Shown here in pieces: positions 52,106-60,258 of a DNA stretch of 64,000 nt. The DNA is from Nocardia arizonensis. GTDB lineage: Bacteria; Actinomycetota; Actinomycetes; Mycobacteriales; Mycobacteriaceae. A program made the position numbers and the translations under genes. Within the stretch, counting starts at the first letter, position 1. Each line of letters starts with the position of its first letter. Where the stretch lies: the NCBI RefSeq assembly GCF_001310275.1, contig NZ_LGYZ01000092.1, forward strand, positions 124,001 through 188,000. The letters run 5' to 3'. The notes beneath the pieces are model-generated. The model was given only the letters and a program-made list of their open reading frames with translations, ran no database searches and was not told the origin of the DNA.

Positions 52106-52909
52106 GTGGAACGACGTCGTTTGTTGTCGATGCTCGCGGCGGGTACGGCCGTGGCGTTGGCAGGCTGTGCGGTGGCCGAGGGCGACCCCATCAAGAGCGG
52201 TTCCGCCGGCGGTGTGCCCACCCCGGCGCCCCAACCCCAGCCGAAACGGCCGCTGCTGCCCCCGCCGCCCGGCGGACCCAAGACCCCCATTCCGGCCTCG
52301 ACCATCACCGAACTGCCCGGCAAGGGCAACAGCATGGCGCTCACCGTCGACGACGGCGCGAGCCCCGAGGTCGTCGGCGCCTACATCCAGTTCGCCAAGG
52401 ACACCGGCGCGCGCTTCACCTTCTTCGTGACGGCCTACTACGACTCCTGGTCCATCCATCGCGCCGCCCTGCGCCCGCTGGTCGAATCCGGTCAGATCCA
52501 GCTCGCCAACCACACCTGGGACCACGCCGACCTCACCGCCATCTCGGCGAGCGCCGTATCCTCCCAGCTCACGCGCGCGAAGGACTACCTGCGCAACAAC
52601 TTCGGCATCGACGGCGCACCGTACTACCGGCCGCCCTTCGGCCGCCACAACACCACCGTCGACCGCGTGGCCGCCGATCTCGGCTACACCGTCCCCGTCA
52701 TGTGGTACGGCTCGCTGTCGGACTCCGGCGTGATCACCGAGGAATACCTCATCGAATGCGCCCGAACCTATTTCAACCCGCAGACCATCGTCATCGGCCA
52801 CGCCAACGCCCCCGCGGTCACGCACTGCTACGGCCAACTGGTCGACATCATCAAGGAACGCAACCTCTCGATGGTCACCCTCGACGACGTCCTGCTCCCC
52901 CCGAGCTGA
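52106..52909 (+). CDS. Exported polysaccharide deacetylase (CE4/NodB) lipoprotein
   Basis: I take the GTG at 52106, with GAAGG upstream, giving 267 residues (VERRRLLSMLAAGTAVALAG-C); the RRRLL pattern and following Cys suggest a Tat-type lipoprotein signal. A Pro-rich linker leads to the NodB domain: MALTVDDGASPE (motif 1, TVDDG in place of TFDDG), IQLANHTWDHADLT (motif 2, zinc-binding His pair), YYRPPFGRHN (motif 3), and IVIGHANAPA (motif 5-like). It probably deacetylates peptidoglycan or another envelope glycan outside the cell. The longer open frame from 51974 lacks a sensible N-terminus. Confidence 0.92.
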   Translation: MERRRLLSMLAAGTAVALAGCAVAEGDPIKSGSAGGVPTPAPQPQPKRPLLPPPPGGPKTPIPASTITELPGKGNSMALTVDDGASPEVVGAYIQFAKDTGARFTFFVTAYYDSWSIHRAALRPLVESGQIQLANHTWDHADLTAISASAVSSQLTRAKDYLRNNFGIDGAPYYRPPFGRHNTTVDRVAADLGYTVPVMWYGSLSDSGVITEEYLIECARTYFNPQTIVIGHANAPAVTHCYGQLVDIIKERNLSMVTLDDVLLPPS

Positions 52910-52985
52910 TTCACCCTTCGCCGATACTTTGGCCGACACCCCTGCCACATGTGCTCATGCTCGCCGTATGAGGTCTTCCTCGATA

Positions 52986-53003
52986 TATACACAATTGTGT
53001 ATA
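52986..53003. promoter_or_regulatory. Perfect 18-bp operator palindrome of the toxin-antitoxin operon
   Basis: TATACACAATTGTGTATA is a perfect inverted repeat in an AT-rich patch, nine bases before the toxin start codon. Its place and symmetry fit an autoregulatory site for the HTH antitoxin encoded downstream. Confidence 0.82.
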
Positions 53004-53011
53004 GTGACATC

Positions 53012-53371
53012 GTGAGGGAGGAACCAGCCAGGAAGCCGGCCAAATTCATCGGACGCGCGCTCGATGAGATTCGCGACTTCCCGCCTGCGGCACGCCAAGA
53101 TGCGGGTCACCAGATCGACCTCGTGCAACTCGGTGAGACACCGAGAGGTGCGAAACCCATGCCGCGCGTCGGCAGAGGCGCGTGGGAGATCTGCATCGCC
53201 GAAGACGACGGCTGGTTCCGTGTGTTCTACGTCGCCGACATAGGCGGGAAGGTGTGCATCCTGCACGGATTCCAGAAGAAATCCAACCAGACTCCGAAGT
53301 CGGCCATCGAGATCGGCATCCGTCGATACCGACAGGCTGTGGAAGAGTTGAGTAGTAAGGGCGTTCGGTAG
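53012..53371 (+). CDS. RelE/HigB-like toxin (phage-derived Gp49-like family)
   Basis: The GTG at 53012 gives 119 residues; the reading frame upstream runs through the operator and is not used. KPAKFIGRALDEIRDFPPAA, then AWEICIAEDDGWFRVFYVAD and KVCILHGFQKKSNQTPKSAI are typical of the HigB / Gp49-like family, a RelE-fold ribosome-dependent mRNase. The Lys-rich FQKKSNQTP loop includes the usual catalytic basic residues. Toxin gene first, antitoxin second is the HigBA order. The antitoxin follows after 102 bases, a longer gap than usual. Confidence 0.9.
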   Translation: MREEPARKPAKFIGRALDEIRDFPPAARQDAGHQIDLVQLGETPRGAKPMPRVGRGAWEICIAEDDGWFRVFYVADIGGKVCILHGFQKKSNQTPKSAIEIGIRRYRQAVEELSSKGVR

Positions 53372-53473
53372 TCCTGAGACCCATTCGATCCGCCTCACGC
53401 GGATCGGCGTGGCAGTGTTCGATGATCGCAACGCCGCCACGTGACCCAGCTTCCATCACCAAAGGCACCCGTC

Positions 53474-53818
53474 ATGACCAGGAAACAGGAGAACACCCAC
53501 CAGGAATACGCGTCGGTCTTCGATGCTTTGGCCGACACCCCTGCCGAGGCCGAGAACCTGAAGGTCAGATCCCAACTGATGCGGGCGATCCGCGATCGGA
53601 TCAACGAGTTCGGCTGGTCGCAGCGAGTCGCTGCGGCGAACCTCGGCGTGACTCAGCCGCGTATATCGGAATTGAAGAACGGTAAGTTGAGTCGTTTCTC
53701 GATCGACGTGCTGGTGAATCTCGCGACTCAGGTCGGATTGGCCGTCGAGGTGCGGATCGTGGACGCACCCGTGGATCACGACGCTTCGGTCGATCAGGCA
53801 CGTCATATAGACGCCTGA
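53474..53818 (+). CDS. HTH (XRE/HigA-like) antitoxin
   Basis: The ATG at 53474 has AAAGG upstream and gives 114 residues. The helix-turn-helix is clear at FGWSQRVAAANLGVTQPRIS ... LKNGKLSRFSIDVLVNLATQ, about residues 50-85, typical of the HigA-like group (COG5606). The first 40 residues (SVFDALADTPAEAENLKVRS) would wrap the toxin. It should neutralise the upstream toxin and bind the palindrome at 52986-53003. Part of its coding DNA is copied upstream of the toxin as a direct repeat. Confidence 0.92.
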   Translation: MTRKQENTHQEYASVFDALADTPAEAENLKVRSQLMRAIRDRINEFGWSQRVAAANLGVTQPRISELKNGKLSRFSIDVLVNLATQVGLAVEVRIVDAPVDHDASVDQARHIDA

Positions 53819-53866
53819 CGACCTGCGTCGCTCACCGACACCGCTCCGAAGGCGGCTGCCGAGCAA

Positions 53867-53902
53867 ACGAGCCCTCCGTCCCGAGCGGGACGGAGGGCTC
53901 GT
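53867..53902. terminator. Strong bidirectional terminator between antitoxin and leuS
   Basis: A perfect 16-bp stem (53867-53882 with 53887-53902) and a GAGC loop lie between the convergent antitoxin and leuS genes. It is the strongest hairpin of the window. Confidence 0.88.
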
Positions 53903-53914
53903 CGTTCGGGTGGG

Positions 53915-56761
53915 TCAGGCGACGATATTGACGAGCCGGCCGGGGACGACGATGAGTTTGCGGGGGGCGGCGCCGTCGAGGATGGCGGCGATCTTCTCGT
54001 CCGACAGTGCCGCGGATTCGATGGCGGCCTTGTCGGCGTCGGCGGGGACCTGGACGCGGCTGCGGACCTTGCCGTTGACCTGGATCGGGTATTCCACCGT
54101 CTCGTCCACCAGCAGTGCCGGATCGGCCACGGGGAAGGGGCCGTGTGCGAGGGATTCGGTGTGGCCGAGGCGTTCCCACAGTTCCTCGGCGATATGCGGG
54201 GACAGCGGAGCCAGCATGAGGACCAGGGATTCGACCACCAAGCGGGGGGCGCCCGCGGGGTAGGTCTTGGTGAGGTGGTTGGTCAGCTCGATCAGCTTCG
54301 CGCCCGCGGTGTTGTCGCGCAGCGCCGCGAGATCCTCGTCCACACCGGCGATCGTCTTGTGCAGTAGGCGCTGGGTCGCCTCCGAGGCGACGTCCTCGGT
54401 GACGCGCAGCGCGCCGGTCTCCTCGTCGACCACCAGACGCCAGATGCGTTGCAGGAACCGGTGCGCGCCAACGACATCCTTGGTCGCCCACGGTCGCGAG
54501 GTGTCCAGCGGACCCATCGACATCTCGTAGAAGCGGAAGGTGTCGGCGCCGTAGAGATCGCACATCTCGTCGGGTGAGATGGCGTTCTTCAGCGACTTGC
54601 CGATCTTGCCGTACTCCTGGAACACGGTGATCTCGGCGCCGCTCGCATCGGTCCAGTAGAACGCGCCGTCGCGTTCGACCACCTCGGCGGCGGGCACGTA
54701 GGCGCCGCGCTCGTCGGTGTAGGCGTGCGCCTGGATGTAGCCCTGGTTGAACAGGCGGCGATAGGGTTCGCGCCCGCTCACCTCACCGAGATCGAACAGC
54801 ACCTTCTGCCAGAACCGGGCGTAGAGCAGATGCAGCACCGCGTGTTCGACACCGCCGACGTACAGGTCGACACCGCCGGGGTCCTGCGCGCCGTGCTCGG
54901 CGGGCCGCGGGCCGAGCCAGTACGTCTCGTTCTCCTTGGCGCAGAATTCGTCGGTATTGGTGGGGTCGGCATAGCGCAGCTGATACCAGGAGCTGCCCGC
55001 CCAGTTCGGCATGACATTGGTGTCGCGGCGGTACTTCTTGACCCCGTCGCCGAGATCGAGTTCGACCTCGACCCAATCCGTGGCCTTCGCCAGCGGGGGC
55101 GACGGCTCGGAATCGGCGTCGTCGGGATCGAAGGTGACCGGCGCGAAATCGTCGAGTTCCGGCAGCGGCACCGGAAGCATGGATTCCGGCAGCGCGTGCG
55201 GCGCGCCATGTTCGTCGTAGACGATCGGGAACGGCTCGCCCCAGTAGCGCTGACGGGCGAACAGCCAATCCCGCAGCTTGTACTGGATGGTCCCGCTGCC
55301 GTGGCCGTCCTGCTCCAGCCGGGCGATGACCGTGGCCTTGGCCTCCTCCACCGACAGACCGTCGAGATAGTCGGAATTGACCAGTTCGCCCTCGCCGCTG
55401 TGCGCCGCCTCGGTGACGTCGCCGCCCGCGATGACCTCGCGAATGGGCAGGCCGAACGCCGTCGCGAATTCCCAGTCGCGCTGGTCGTGACCCGGCACCG
55501 CCATGATCGCGCCGGTGCCGTACCCGCTCAGTACGTAGTCAGCGACGAAGACCGGCACCTGCGCGCCGTTCACCGGATTGACGGCGTGCACGCCGAGGAA
55601 GACGCCGGTCTTGTCCTTGTTCTCCTGGCGCTCCAGATCCGACTTCGCGGCGATGGATTCGCGGTAGGCGGCCACGGCCGCGGCCGGCGTGGCCGCGCCG
55701 CCGAGGGTCCAGCGCGGATCGGTGCCCGCGGGCCAGGCGGCGGCGGTCAGGGCGTCGACCAGTTCGTGCTCGGGGGCCAGCACGACATAGGTCGCGCCGA
55801 AGAGGGTGTCGGGCCGGGTGGTGAAGACCTCGACGGCGGCGTCGCCGACCGCGAAACTCACCCGCGCGCCACGGGAACGCCCGATCCAGTTGCGCTGCAT
55901 GGACTTGACGTTCTCCGGCCAGTCCAGCAGTTCCAGATCGTCGACGAGCCGATCGGCGTATGCGGTGATGCGCATCATCCACTGCCACAAGCGCTTACGG
56001 AAGACCGGGAAGTTGCCGCGCTCGCTGCGCCCCTCGGCGGTGACCTCCTCGTTGGACAGCACCGTGCCGAGACCCGGACACCAGTTGACCACCGAATCGG
56101 TCTGGTACACCAGGCGATACGAGTCGATGATCGCGGCCCGCTCGGCCGCCGACAGACCGGCCCACTCGCGGCCGTCGGGCGCCGGGCGCGCACCGGTGGC
56201 GAACTGCTGCTCGAGCTCCGCGATCGGCCGCGCCCGACCCAATTCCAGGTCGTACCAGGCGTTGTAGATGCGCAGGAAGATCCACTGCGTCCAGCGGTAG
56301 TACTCGGGATCGGTGGTCGCGAAACGGCGGCGGCGGTCGTGGCCGAGGCCGAGCCGGTCCAGCTGCCGTTGCATGGTGCGGATATTGGAGTCGGTGGTGT
56401 CGCGCGGATGCGCGCCGGTCTGCACCGCGTACTGCTCGGCGGGCAGGCCGAAGGCGTCGTAGCCGAGCGCGTGCAGCACGTTGCGCCCGTGCATCCGGTG
56501 GTAGCGGGCGAAGACATCGGTGGCGATGTAGCCGAGCGGATGTCCGACGTGCAGACCCGCACCCGACGGGTACGGGAACATGTCCTGGACGAACAGTTTG
56601 TCCGCGGGGGTGTCACCGGCCAGCGGACCGGTGGGATTGGGCGCGTGGAAGGTGCCGCGCTCCTCCCACAGCCGCTGCCATCTGCGCTCGATGCGGCCCG
56701 CGAGGTCGGCGTTGTACCGGTGCTCGGGTACATCGCTTTCGGTTGCACGAGTGTCCTGCAC
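53915..56761 (-). CDS. leuS: Leucyl-tRNA synthetase
   Basis: The 948-residue protein is a full-length bacterial LeuRS. FPYPSGAGLHVGHPLGYIAT has the HIGH-type motif HVGH at 71-74, YGKIGKSLKNAISPDE near residue 720 the KMSKS-type motif, and the CP1 editing domain shows the threonine-rich FTTRPDTLFGATYVVLAPEH. It charges tRNA-Leu with leucine and proofreads in the cytosol. The start is GTG at 56761. An N-terminal lead of about 20 residues (MQDTRATESDVPEHRYNADL) is common in Nocardia and Mycobacterium. No T-box leader is visible upstream. Confidence 0.98.
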   Translation of the reverse strand: MQDTRATESDVPEHRYNADLAGRIERRWQRLWEERGTFHAPNPTGPLAGDTPADKLFVQDMFPYPSGAGLHVGHPLGYIATDVFARYHRMHGRNVLHALGYDAFGLPAEQYAVQTGAHPRDTTDSNIRTMQRQLDRLGLGHDRRRRFATTDPEYYRWTQWIFLRIYNAWYDLELGRARPIAELEQQFATGARPAPDGREWAGLSAAERAAIIDSYRLVYQTDSVVNWCPGLGTVLSNEEVTAEGRSERGNFPVFRKRLWQWMMRITAYADRLVDDLELLDWPENVKSMQRNWIGRSRGARVSFAVGDAAVEVFTTRPDTLFGATYVVLAPEHELVDALTAAAWPAGTDPRWTLGGAATPAAAVAAYRESIAAKSDLERQENKDKTGVFLGVHAVNPVNGAQVPVFVADYVLSGYGTGAIMAVPGHDQRDWEFATAFGLPIREVIAGGDVTEAAHSGEGELVNSDYLDGLSVEEAKATVIARLEQDGHGSGTIQYKLRDWLFARQRYWGEPFPIVYDEHGAPHALPESMLPVPLPELDDFAPVTFDPDDADSEPSPPLAKATDWVEVELDLGDGVKKYRRDTNVMPNWAGSSWYQLRYADPTNTDEFCAKENETYWLGPRPAEHGAQDPGGVDLYVGGVEHAVLHLLYARFWQKVLFDLGEVSGREPYRRLFNQGYIQAHAYTDERGAYVPAAEVVERDGAFYWTDASGAEITVFQEYGKIGKSLKNAISPDEMCDLYGADTFRFYEMSMGPLDTSRPWATKDVVGAHRFLQRIWRLVVDEETGALRVTEDVASEATQRLLHKTIAGVDEDLAALRDNTAGAKLIELTNHLTKTYPAGAPRLVVESLVLMLAPLSPHIAEELWERLGHTESLAHGPFPVADPALLVDETVEYPIQVNGKVRSRVQVPADADKAAIESAALSDEKIAAILDGAAPRKLIVVPGRLVNIVA

Positions 56762-56933
56762 GGTCCTGCCTTCTTGTTCTCGCCGATTCCCGACAGACTT
56801 CGCTCATCAGCGTAGAACGTCGGTACCCCGGCACCGGAAATCGGGCCGTGCCTGCTCCGGTGTCGCGCGTGTCCGGTGGCCGGAAGCGGGGAGCGCTCGC
56901 GGTGCGCGGGACGCGGTGCGCTAGCCTGCGTGG

Positions 56934-57338
56934 GTGTTCGTCGTGGCCATGATCCTGTTCGTGCTCGCCTTCGTCGCCATCGCGACCGGCGTGCTCGGGC
57001 TGACAGGTCGGCTGCCGCGCAATCGCTTCCTCGGCGTACACACCGACGACGCCCTCAGCACCGAGGAAACCTTCCGCATCGCGAACCGCGTCGCCGCCCC
57101 CACGAGTGTCGCGGCCGGATTCCTGCTGTTCGCGGGCGGTCTGATCGCCTTCGCCGCGCCGTGGGCCGTCGCCCTCGGCGTGGCCGCGGCCGCGCTCGTC
57201 CTCGCGCTGTTCACCCTCGGCGCGGGCGCGAATGCCGCGGGCCGCGCGATCGCGGACCTGGTCCCGGCCGAGACCGGCGGCTGCGGACAATCCTGCGGCG
57301 CCTGCTCCCTGCGCGACGCCTGCGCTCCCGCGAACTGA
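56934..57338 (+). CDS. SdpI family small membrane protein with Cys-rich tail
   Basis: The GTG at 56934 gives 134 residues. Three TM helices are visible: MFVVAMILFVLAFVAIATGV, TSVAAGFLLFAGGLIAFAAP and VALGVAAAALVLALFTLGAG. GRLPRNRFLGVHTDDALSTE between the first two matches the SdpI/YhfL motif (PxNxxxGxRT). SdpI is the immunity protein against the SdpC toxin in Bacillus, but most actinobacterial members have no known toxin partner. The tail CGQSCGACSLRDAC with four cysteines is unusual and could bind metal. Confidence 0.85.
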   Translation: MFVVAMILFVLAFVAIATGVLGLTGRLPRNRFLGVHTDDALSTEETFRIANRVAAPTSVAAGFLLFAGGLIAFAAPWAVALGVAAAALVLALFTLGAGANAAGRAIADLVPAETGGCGQSCGACSLRDACAPAN

Positions 57339-57434
57339 TCCCCTGGTCAGAAGGCGTTCGTTGCGTCACACGCGGCGACGTCGATATAGGAGCGACGGTC
57401 CGTGACCGTCATCCACTGATTTCGGGGAGGATCC

Positions 57435-57719
57435 ATGCGCGGTCTGGTCGTCGTCGTCGTGGCGTTCGCCGGCGTATTCGCGATCGGCATCTGGTCGAAC
57501 TTGGTCGTCGGCGCGATTCTGCTCGTTCTCGCGGCAGTGGTCGCCGTACTCGTCATCCGTCGCGGCCTGCGGGCGCCGCTTCCGGGTCGCCGCGCTACCC
57601 GTGGCTGGCGAGCCGCAGGCACCGGTGCGGGCGGTGGCCCCTACTACGGCGGCGGTTGCACCGGCGGGACCGGCCACGGTCACGGCTGCGGCGGCGGTGG
57701 CTGCGGCGGCGGAAGCTGA
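57435..57719 (+). CDS. Small membrane protein with Gly/Cys/His tail
   Basis: The ATG at 57435 with GGGGAGG upstream gives 94 residues. Two hydrophobic helices (LVVVVVAFAGVFAIGIW and LVVGAILLVLAAVVAVLVI) are followed by an Arg-rich stretch and a tail of Gly, Cys and His (GGGCTGGTGHGHGCGGGGCG). The strong ribosome binding site and start next to a TM helix support coding. I know no family. The CxxxxxHxHxC-type pattern could bind metal. It is convergent with the cupin gene after 16 bases. Confidence 0.7.
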   Translation: MRGLVVVVVAFAGVFAIGIWSNLVVGAILLVLAAVVAVLVIRRGLRAPLPGRRATRGWRAAGTGAGGGPYYGGGCTGGTGHGHGCGGGGCGGGS

Positions 57720-57735
57720 GTGTTGTCCGCGGGCC

Positions 57736-58113
57736 TCACTCCGGTGTGGCGACAGCACGCGACAGCGGCGCTCCAGCCGGGTTGACGTACAGCACGGTGA
57801 TCGCGGCCGGTCGCGCTCCGCGGTTGCGGGCGACATGTGCGTGACGGGGGCCGCTTCGTTCCCGGAACAAGCCGGGGCTCCGGTGGGTGACCGGAACGAG
57901 GGCCGCGCCGTGATGATCGAGCGCGCCTTCGGTGACCAGCACCAACAACTTCCCGTCGTGGTAGTGCCATCCGGAACTGCCGCCCGGATCGATCACGGTC
58001 TGCCGCAGCAGGATGTCGCGTCCCAGTAGGGTGAATCGGAACAGGACGCGACTCGAGGTGCCGACGGCGGGCGCGGGATTCGGCCGGAATTCGGGTGGAC
58101 GCCAGAACCGCAT
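57736..58113 (-). CDS. Cupin domain protein
   Basis: The 125-residue protein has a single cupin barrel. ILLRQTVIDPGGSSGWHYHD followed by GKLLVLVTEGAL is cupin motif 1 (GxxxxxHxHxxx..E..), with the His pair near residues 50 and 52. Motif 2 is weaker, at GPRHAHVARNRG. Such small cupins bind a metal and can be isomerases, dioxygenases or sensors. It ends the minus-strand run after the aminotransferase gene (55 bases away), so it could belong to the ThDP-KAS III biosynthetic operon, but the gap makes that unsure. Confidence 0.85.
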   Translation of the reverse strand: MRFWRPPEFRPNPAPAVGTSSRVLFRFTLLGRDILLRQTVIDPGGSSGWHYHDGKLLVLVTEGALDHHGAALVPVTHRSPGLFRERSGPRHAHVARNRGARPAAITVLYVNPAGAPLSRAVATPE

Positions 58114-58168
58114 CCACCCATGGAACCACTGCCGCCTGCCCGCCGCGGGCAGGACGCACCGCCGCGTC

Positions 58169-59215
58169 TCAGCGGTGCGTCACCCTTTCGCTCAACGCCT
58201 CGACCACCGCGAGGTCCGCGGCGGGGTCGCCGACGGCGATGCGGGCACTGCCGTCGGCATAGCATTTCGCGGTGATTCCCGCGCGCCGCAGGGCGGTGGC
58301 GGTACCGGGGCCGGGGAGGTACAGGAAGTTGGCATGACTGCGCGGCACCGCTGTTCCCCGTGCGCACAACGTATTACGCAGATGCTCCCGGGCCGCGGTG
58401 ATACGGCGGACGCGCGCGCCGAGTTCGGGTGCGGCCGCGTAGGAGGCGGCCACCGCGGCGACGGCGGCCGTGGCCATGCCGAACGGCAGTTGGAGTCTGC
58501 GGATACGGCCCATGAGGTCGTGACCGCCGAACGCGTATCCGATGCGCAGACCCGCGAGCCCGTACGCCTTCGAGAAAGTGCGCAGCACAATCAGATTCGC
58601 ATGACGCCGGAGCAGGGCCGGTAGGTCGAGCTGATCGGGTTCGGCGAGGAATTCCACATACGCCTCGTCCAGGATGACCGGTATCCGGTTCGGTATCGCG
58701 GCGAGAAATCTTCGCACCTCATCCGCGGGGAGCACTGTTCCGGTCGGATTGTGCGGGCGGCAGAGCACCAGCAGTGCGGTCCGCTTGCTCACCGCCCGCC
58801 GCAGTCCGTCGGCATCCTGATCACCGGAGGCGTTCAGCGGCACCGGAACCAGATTCAGTCCCGCCATCTCGGCCATGATCGGATATCCGTCGAAGGTCGG
58901 CGAACTGGTGACCAGTTCCGCACCGGGGGCGGTCAACGCCTGCATGATCTGCATCGCCACCCCGGTCGCCCCGGCACCGACCACCACCTGATCCGGTTGC
59001 ACGCCGAGATGCCCGGCGATGAGCGCGGGCAGCCTGCGCGGCAGGAATTCTGGATACCGATTCGACCGCGCCATTTCGATATTGACCGCGTCGAGCACCG
59101 AAGGCAGTGGCGGGAACGGATTCTCGCTCAGACTCAGGTCGAAACGCGCCGGCGCCCGGCGGTCGGTGCGGGGACGCCGCGACGACGGCACGTTGTCGAC
59201 CAGGCTAAGGCTCAC
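58169..59215 (-). CDS. PLP-dependent class I/II aminotransferase (HisC-like)
   Basis: A GTG at 59215 overlaps the KAS III stop (GTGA), giving 348 residues (VSLSLVDNVPSSRRPRTDRR). The HisC/type I fold signs are LSLSENPFPPLPSVLDAV near residue 28, SSPTFDGYPIMAEM, CRPHNPTGTVLP near residue 154, VILDEAYVEFL and VLRTFSKAYGLAGLRIGYAF with the PLP Lys. No his genes are near. Coupling to a condensing enzyme suggests it aminates the ketone or aldehyde made by the operon, or supplies an oxo-acid to the ThDP enzyme. Confidence 0.9.
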   Translation of the reverse strand: MSLSLVDNVPSSRRPRTDRRAPARFDLSLSENPFPPLPSVLDAVNIEMARSNRYPEFLPRRLPALIAGHLGVQPDQVVVGAGATGVAMQIMQALTAPGAELVTSSPTFDGYPIMAEMAGLNLVPVPLNASGDQDADGLRRAVSKRTALLVLCRPHNPTGTVLPADEVRRFLAAIPNRIPVILDEAYVEFLAEPDQLDLPALLRRHANLIVLRTFSKAYGLAGLRIGYAFGGHDLMGRIRRLQLPFGMATAAVAAVAASYAAAPELGARVRRITAAREHLRNTLCARGTAVPRSHANFLYLPGPGTATALRRAGITAKCYADGSARIAVGDPAADLAVVEALSERVTHR

Positions 59216-60255
59216 GTCGCCGCACCCCATCGCACGGCCGCCGCCGCGGCGAAATCACCGGCGTGGGCGAACGCCGACATGAGCACCACCGACCCGTTGC
59301 GCAGTCCGCCCGCGCGATTGGTCACGTCAAGTGTCACCGGAATGCCCGCGGCGAAGAGGTTGCCGCACTGGTCGAAGGTGTCGGGATGGCGTTCGGCGGG
59401 CAGTTCCAGCGCGTCGTGCCAGTTGCGCAGGAACAGGCGGTTGGGCTGGTTGGTGACGAAGGTGTCGATATCGCGGCTCTTGACCCCGATCCGCTCGCAC
59501 ACCGCGTGCGCCACCTCCGGCACGAGCCGGTTACCGCGCGCGAACACCTTGGTGACCTTGGATTCGGTGAAGCTCACGCACGCCTGGCCTTCGCCGGGCT
59601 CCCAGTACTTGCGCTCGCCGTTGGTGGAGAATTCCATATCGCCCGCGAATTCGGGATAGGTGCGGCATTCGATATCGAGGATCGGCGCGCTGTCGTTCTT
59701 GACCAGCAGCCCGACCCCGCATCCGTCGCCCGGCACCGGCGCCTGGGCGAGTTTGCGGATCTCGGTCTGGGTGAACACCGGTCCCGCGCAATTCTGGGTG
59801 GCGACGATGAGGGCGGTGCGCGCGTCGGTGGTCTGCAACACCATGCGCGCCATGGACATCATGTGCACGAAGGCCGCGCAGCCGCCGTTGTGCACGTCGA
59901 AGACGTGGTCGGGTCGCGCGCCGAGGCGACGCGCGAGCTCGGGCCCGCTGCCGAGGACCGGATTGTCCGGCAGCTGGGTGTGGGTGATGAGCACGTCGAT
60001 GTCGGTCAGCAGCGAGTTGCCGTGCCGTTCGACGAGCGGGGCGACGGCGCGTTCGGCCATATCCACCACGGTTTCGTCCCGTGACACGTGGTGGCGGCCC
60101 TTGGGCGAGCGGAACATGACGTTCTTGGCCATCCGGTCCGAGCGCGAGTACTGGGTGAAGTACTCGGTCGGCACCGGCTCGCCGGGCAGGTAGCTCGACA
60201 CGTCGACGAGGCTGACGGCGGGCGCTTTCGGGGCGTCGGGGTTACGGGTGCTCAT
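59212..60255 (-). CDS. 3-oxoacyl-ACP synthase III-like condensing enzyme with altered triad
   Basis: The 347-residue protein has the thiolase-fold KAS III pattern. The nucleophile is Cys126 in FDVHNGGCAAFVHMMSMARM. The usual active-site His of FabH (HQAN) is replaced: the matching segment is DTFVTNQPNRLF, with Asn269. Asn299 in CGNLFAAGIP fits the second Asn. Loss of His suggests an acyltransferase or a condensation that does not need malonyl decarboxylation. It is in a coupled operon with a ThDP enzyme, SRPBCC protein and aminotransferase. The ATG at 60255 lies three bases after the SRPBCC stop. Confidence 0.88.
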   Translation of the reverse strand: MSTRNPDAPKAPAVSLVDVSSYLPGEPVPTEYFTQYSRSDRMAKNVMFRSPKGRHHVSRDETVVDMAERAVAPLVERHGNSLLTDIDVLITHTQLPDNPVLGSGPELARRLGARPDHVFDVHNGGCAAFVHMMSMARMVLQTTDARTALIVATQNCAGPVFTQTEIRKLAQAPVPGDGCGVGLLVKNDSAPILDIECRTYPEFAGDMEFSTNGERKYWEPGEGQACVSFTESKVTKVFARGNRLVPEVAHAVCERIGVKSRDIDTFVTNQPNRLFLRNWHDALELPAERHPDTFDQCGNLFAAGIPVTLDVTNRAGGLRNGSVVLMSAFAHAGDFAAAAAVRWGAAT

Positions 60256-60258
60256 GGG

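Larger units (their letters stand above)
52922..53545 (+). repeat. 25-bp direct repeat pair flanking the toxin gene
   Basis: Bases 52922-52946 and 53521-53545 match at 24 of 25 positions. The second copy lies inside the antitoxin coding sequence (encoding DALADTPA) and the first is upstream of the toxin promoter. The spacing of 599 bases brackets the whole toxin gene and its operator. Confidence 0.85.

Noticed and set aside
54725..56815. Plus-strand open frame of 696 codons opposite leuS
   Set aside because: LeuRS is certain, and the antisense product has no domain.
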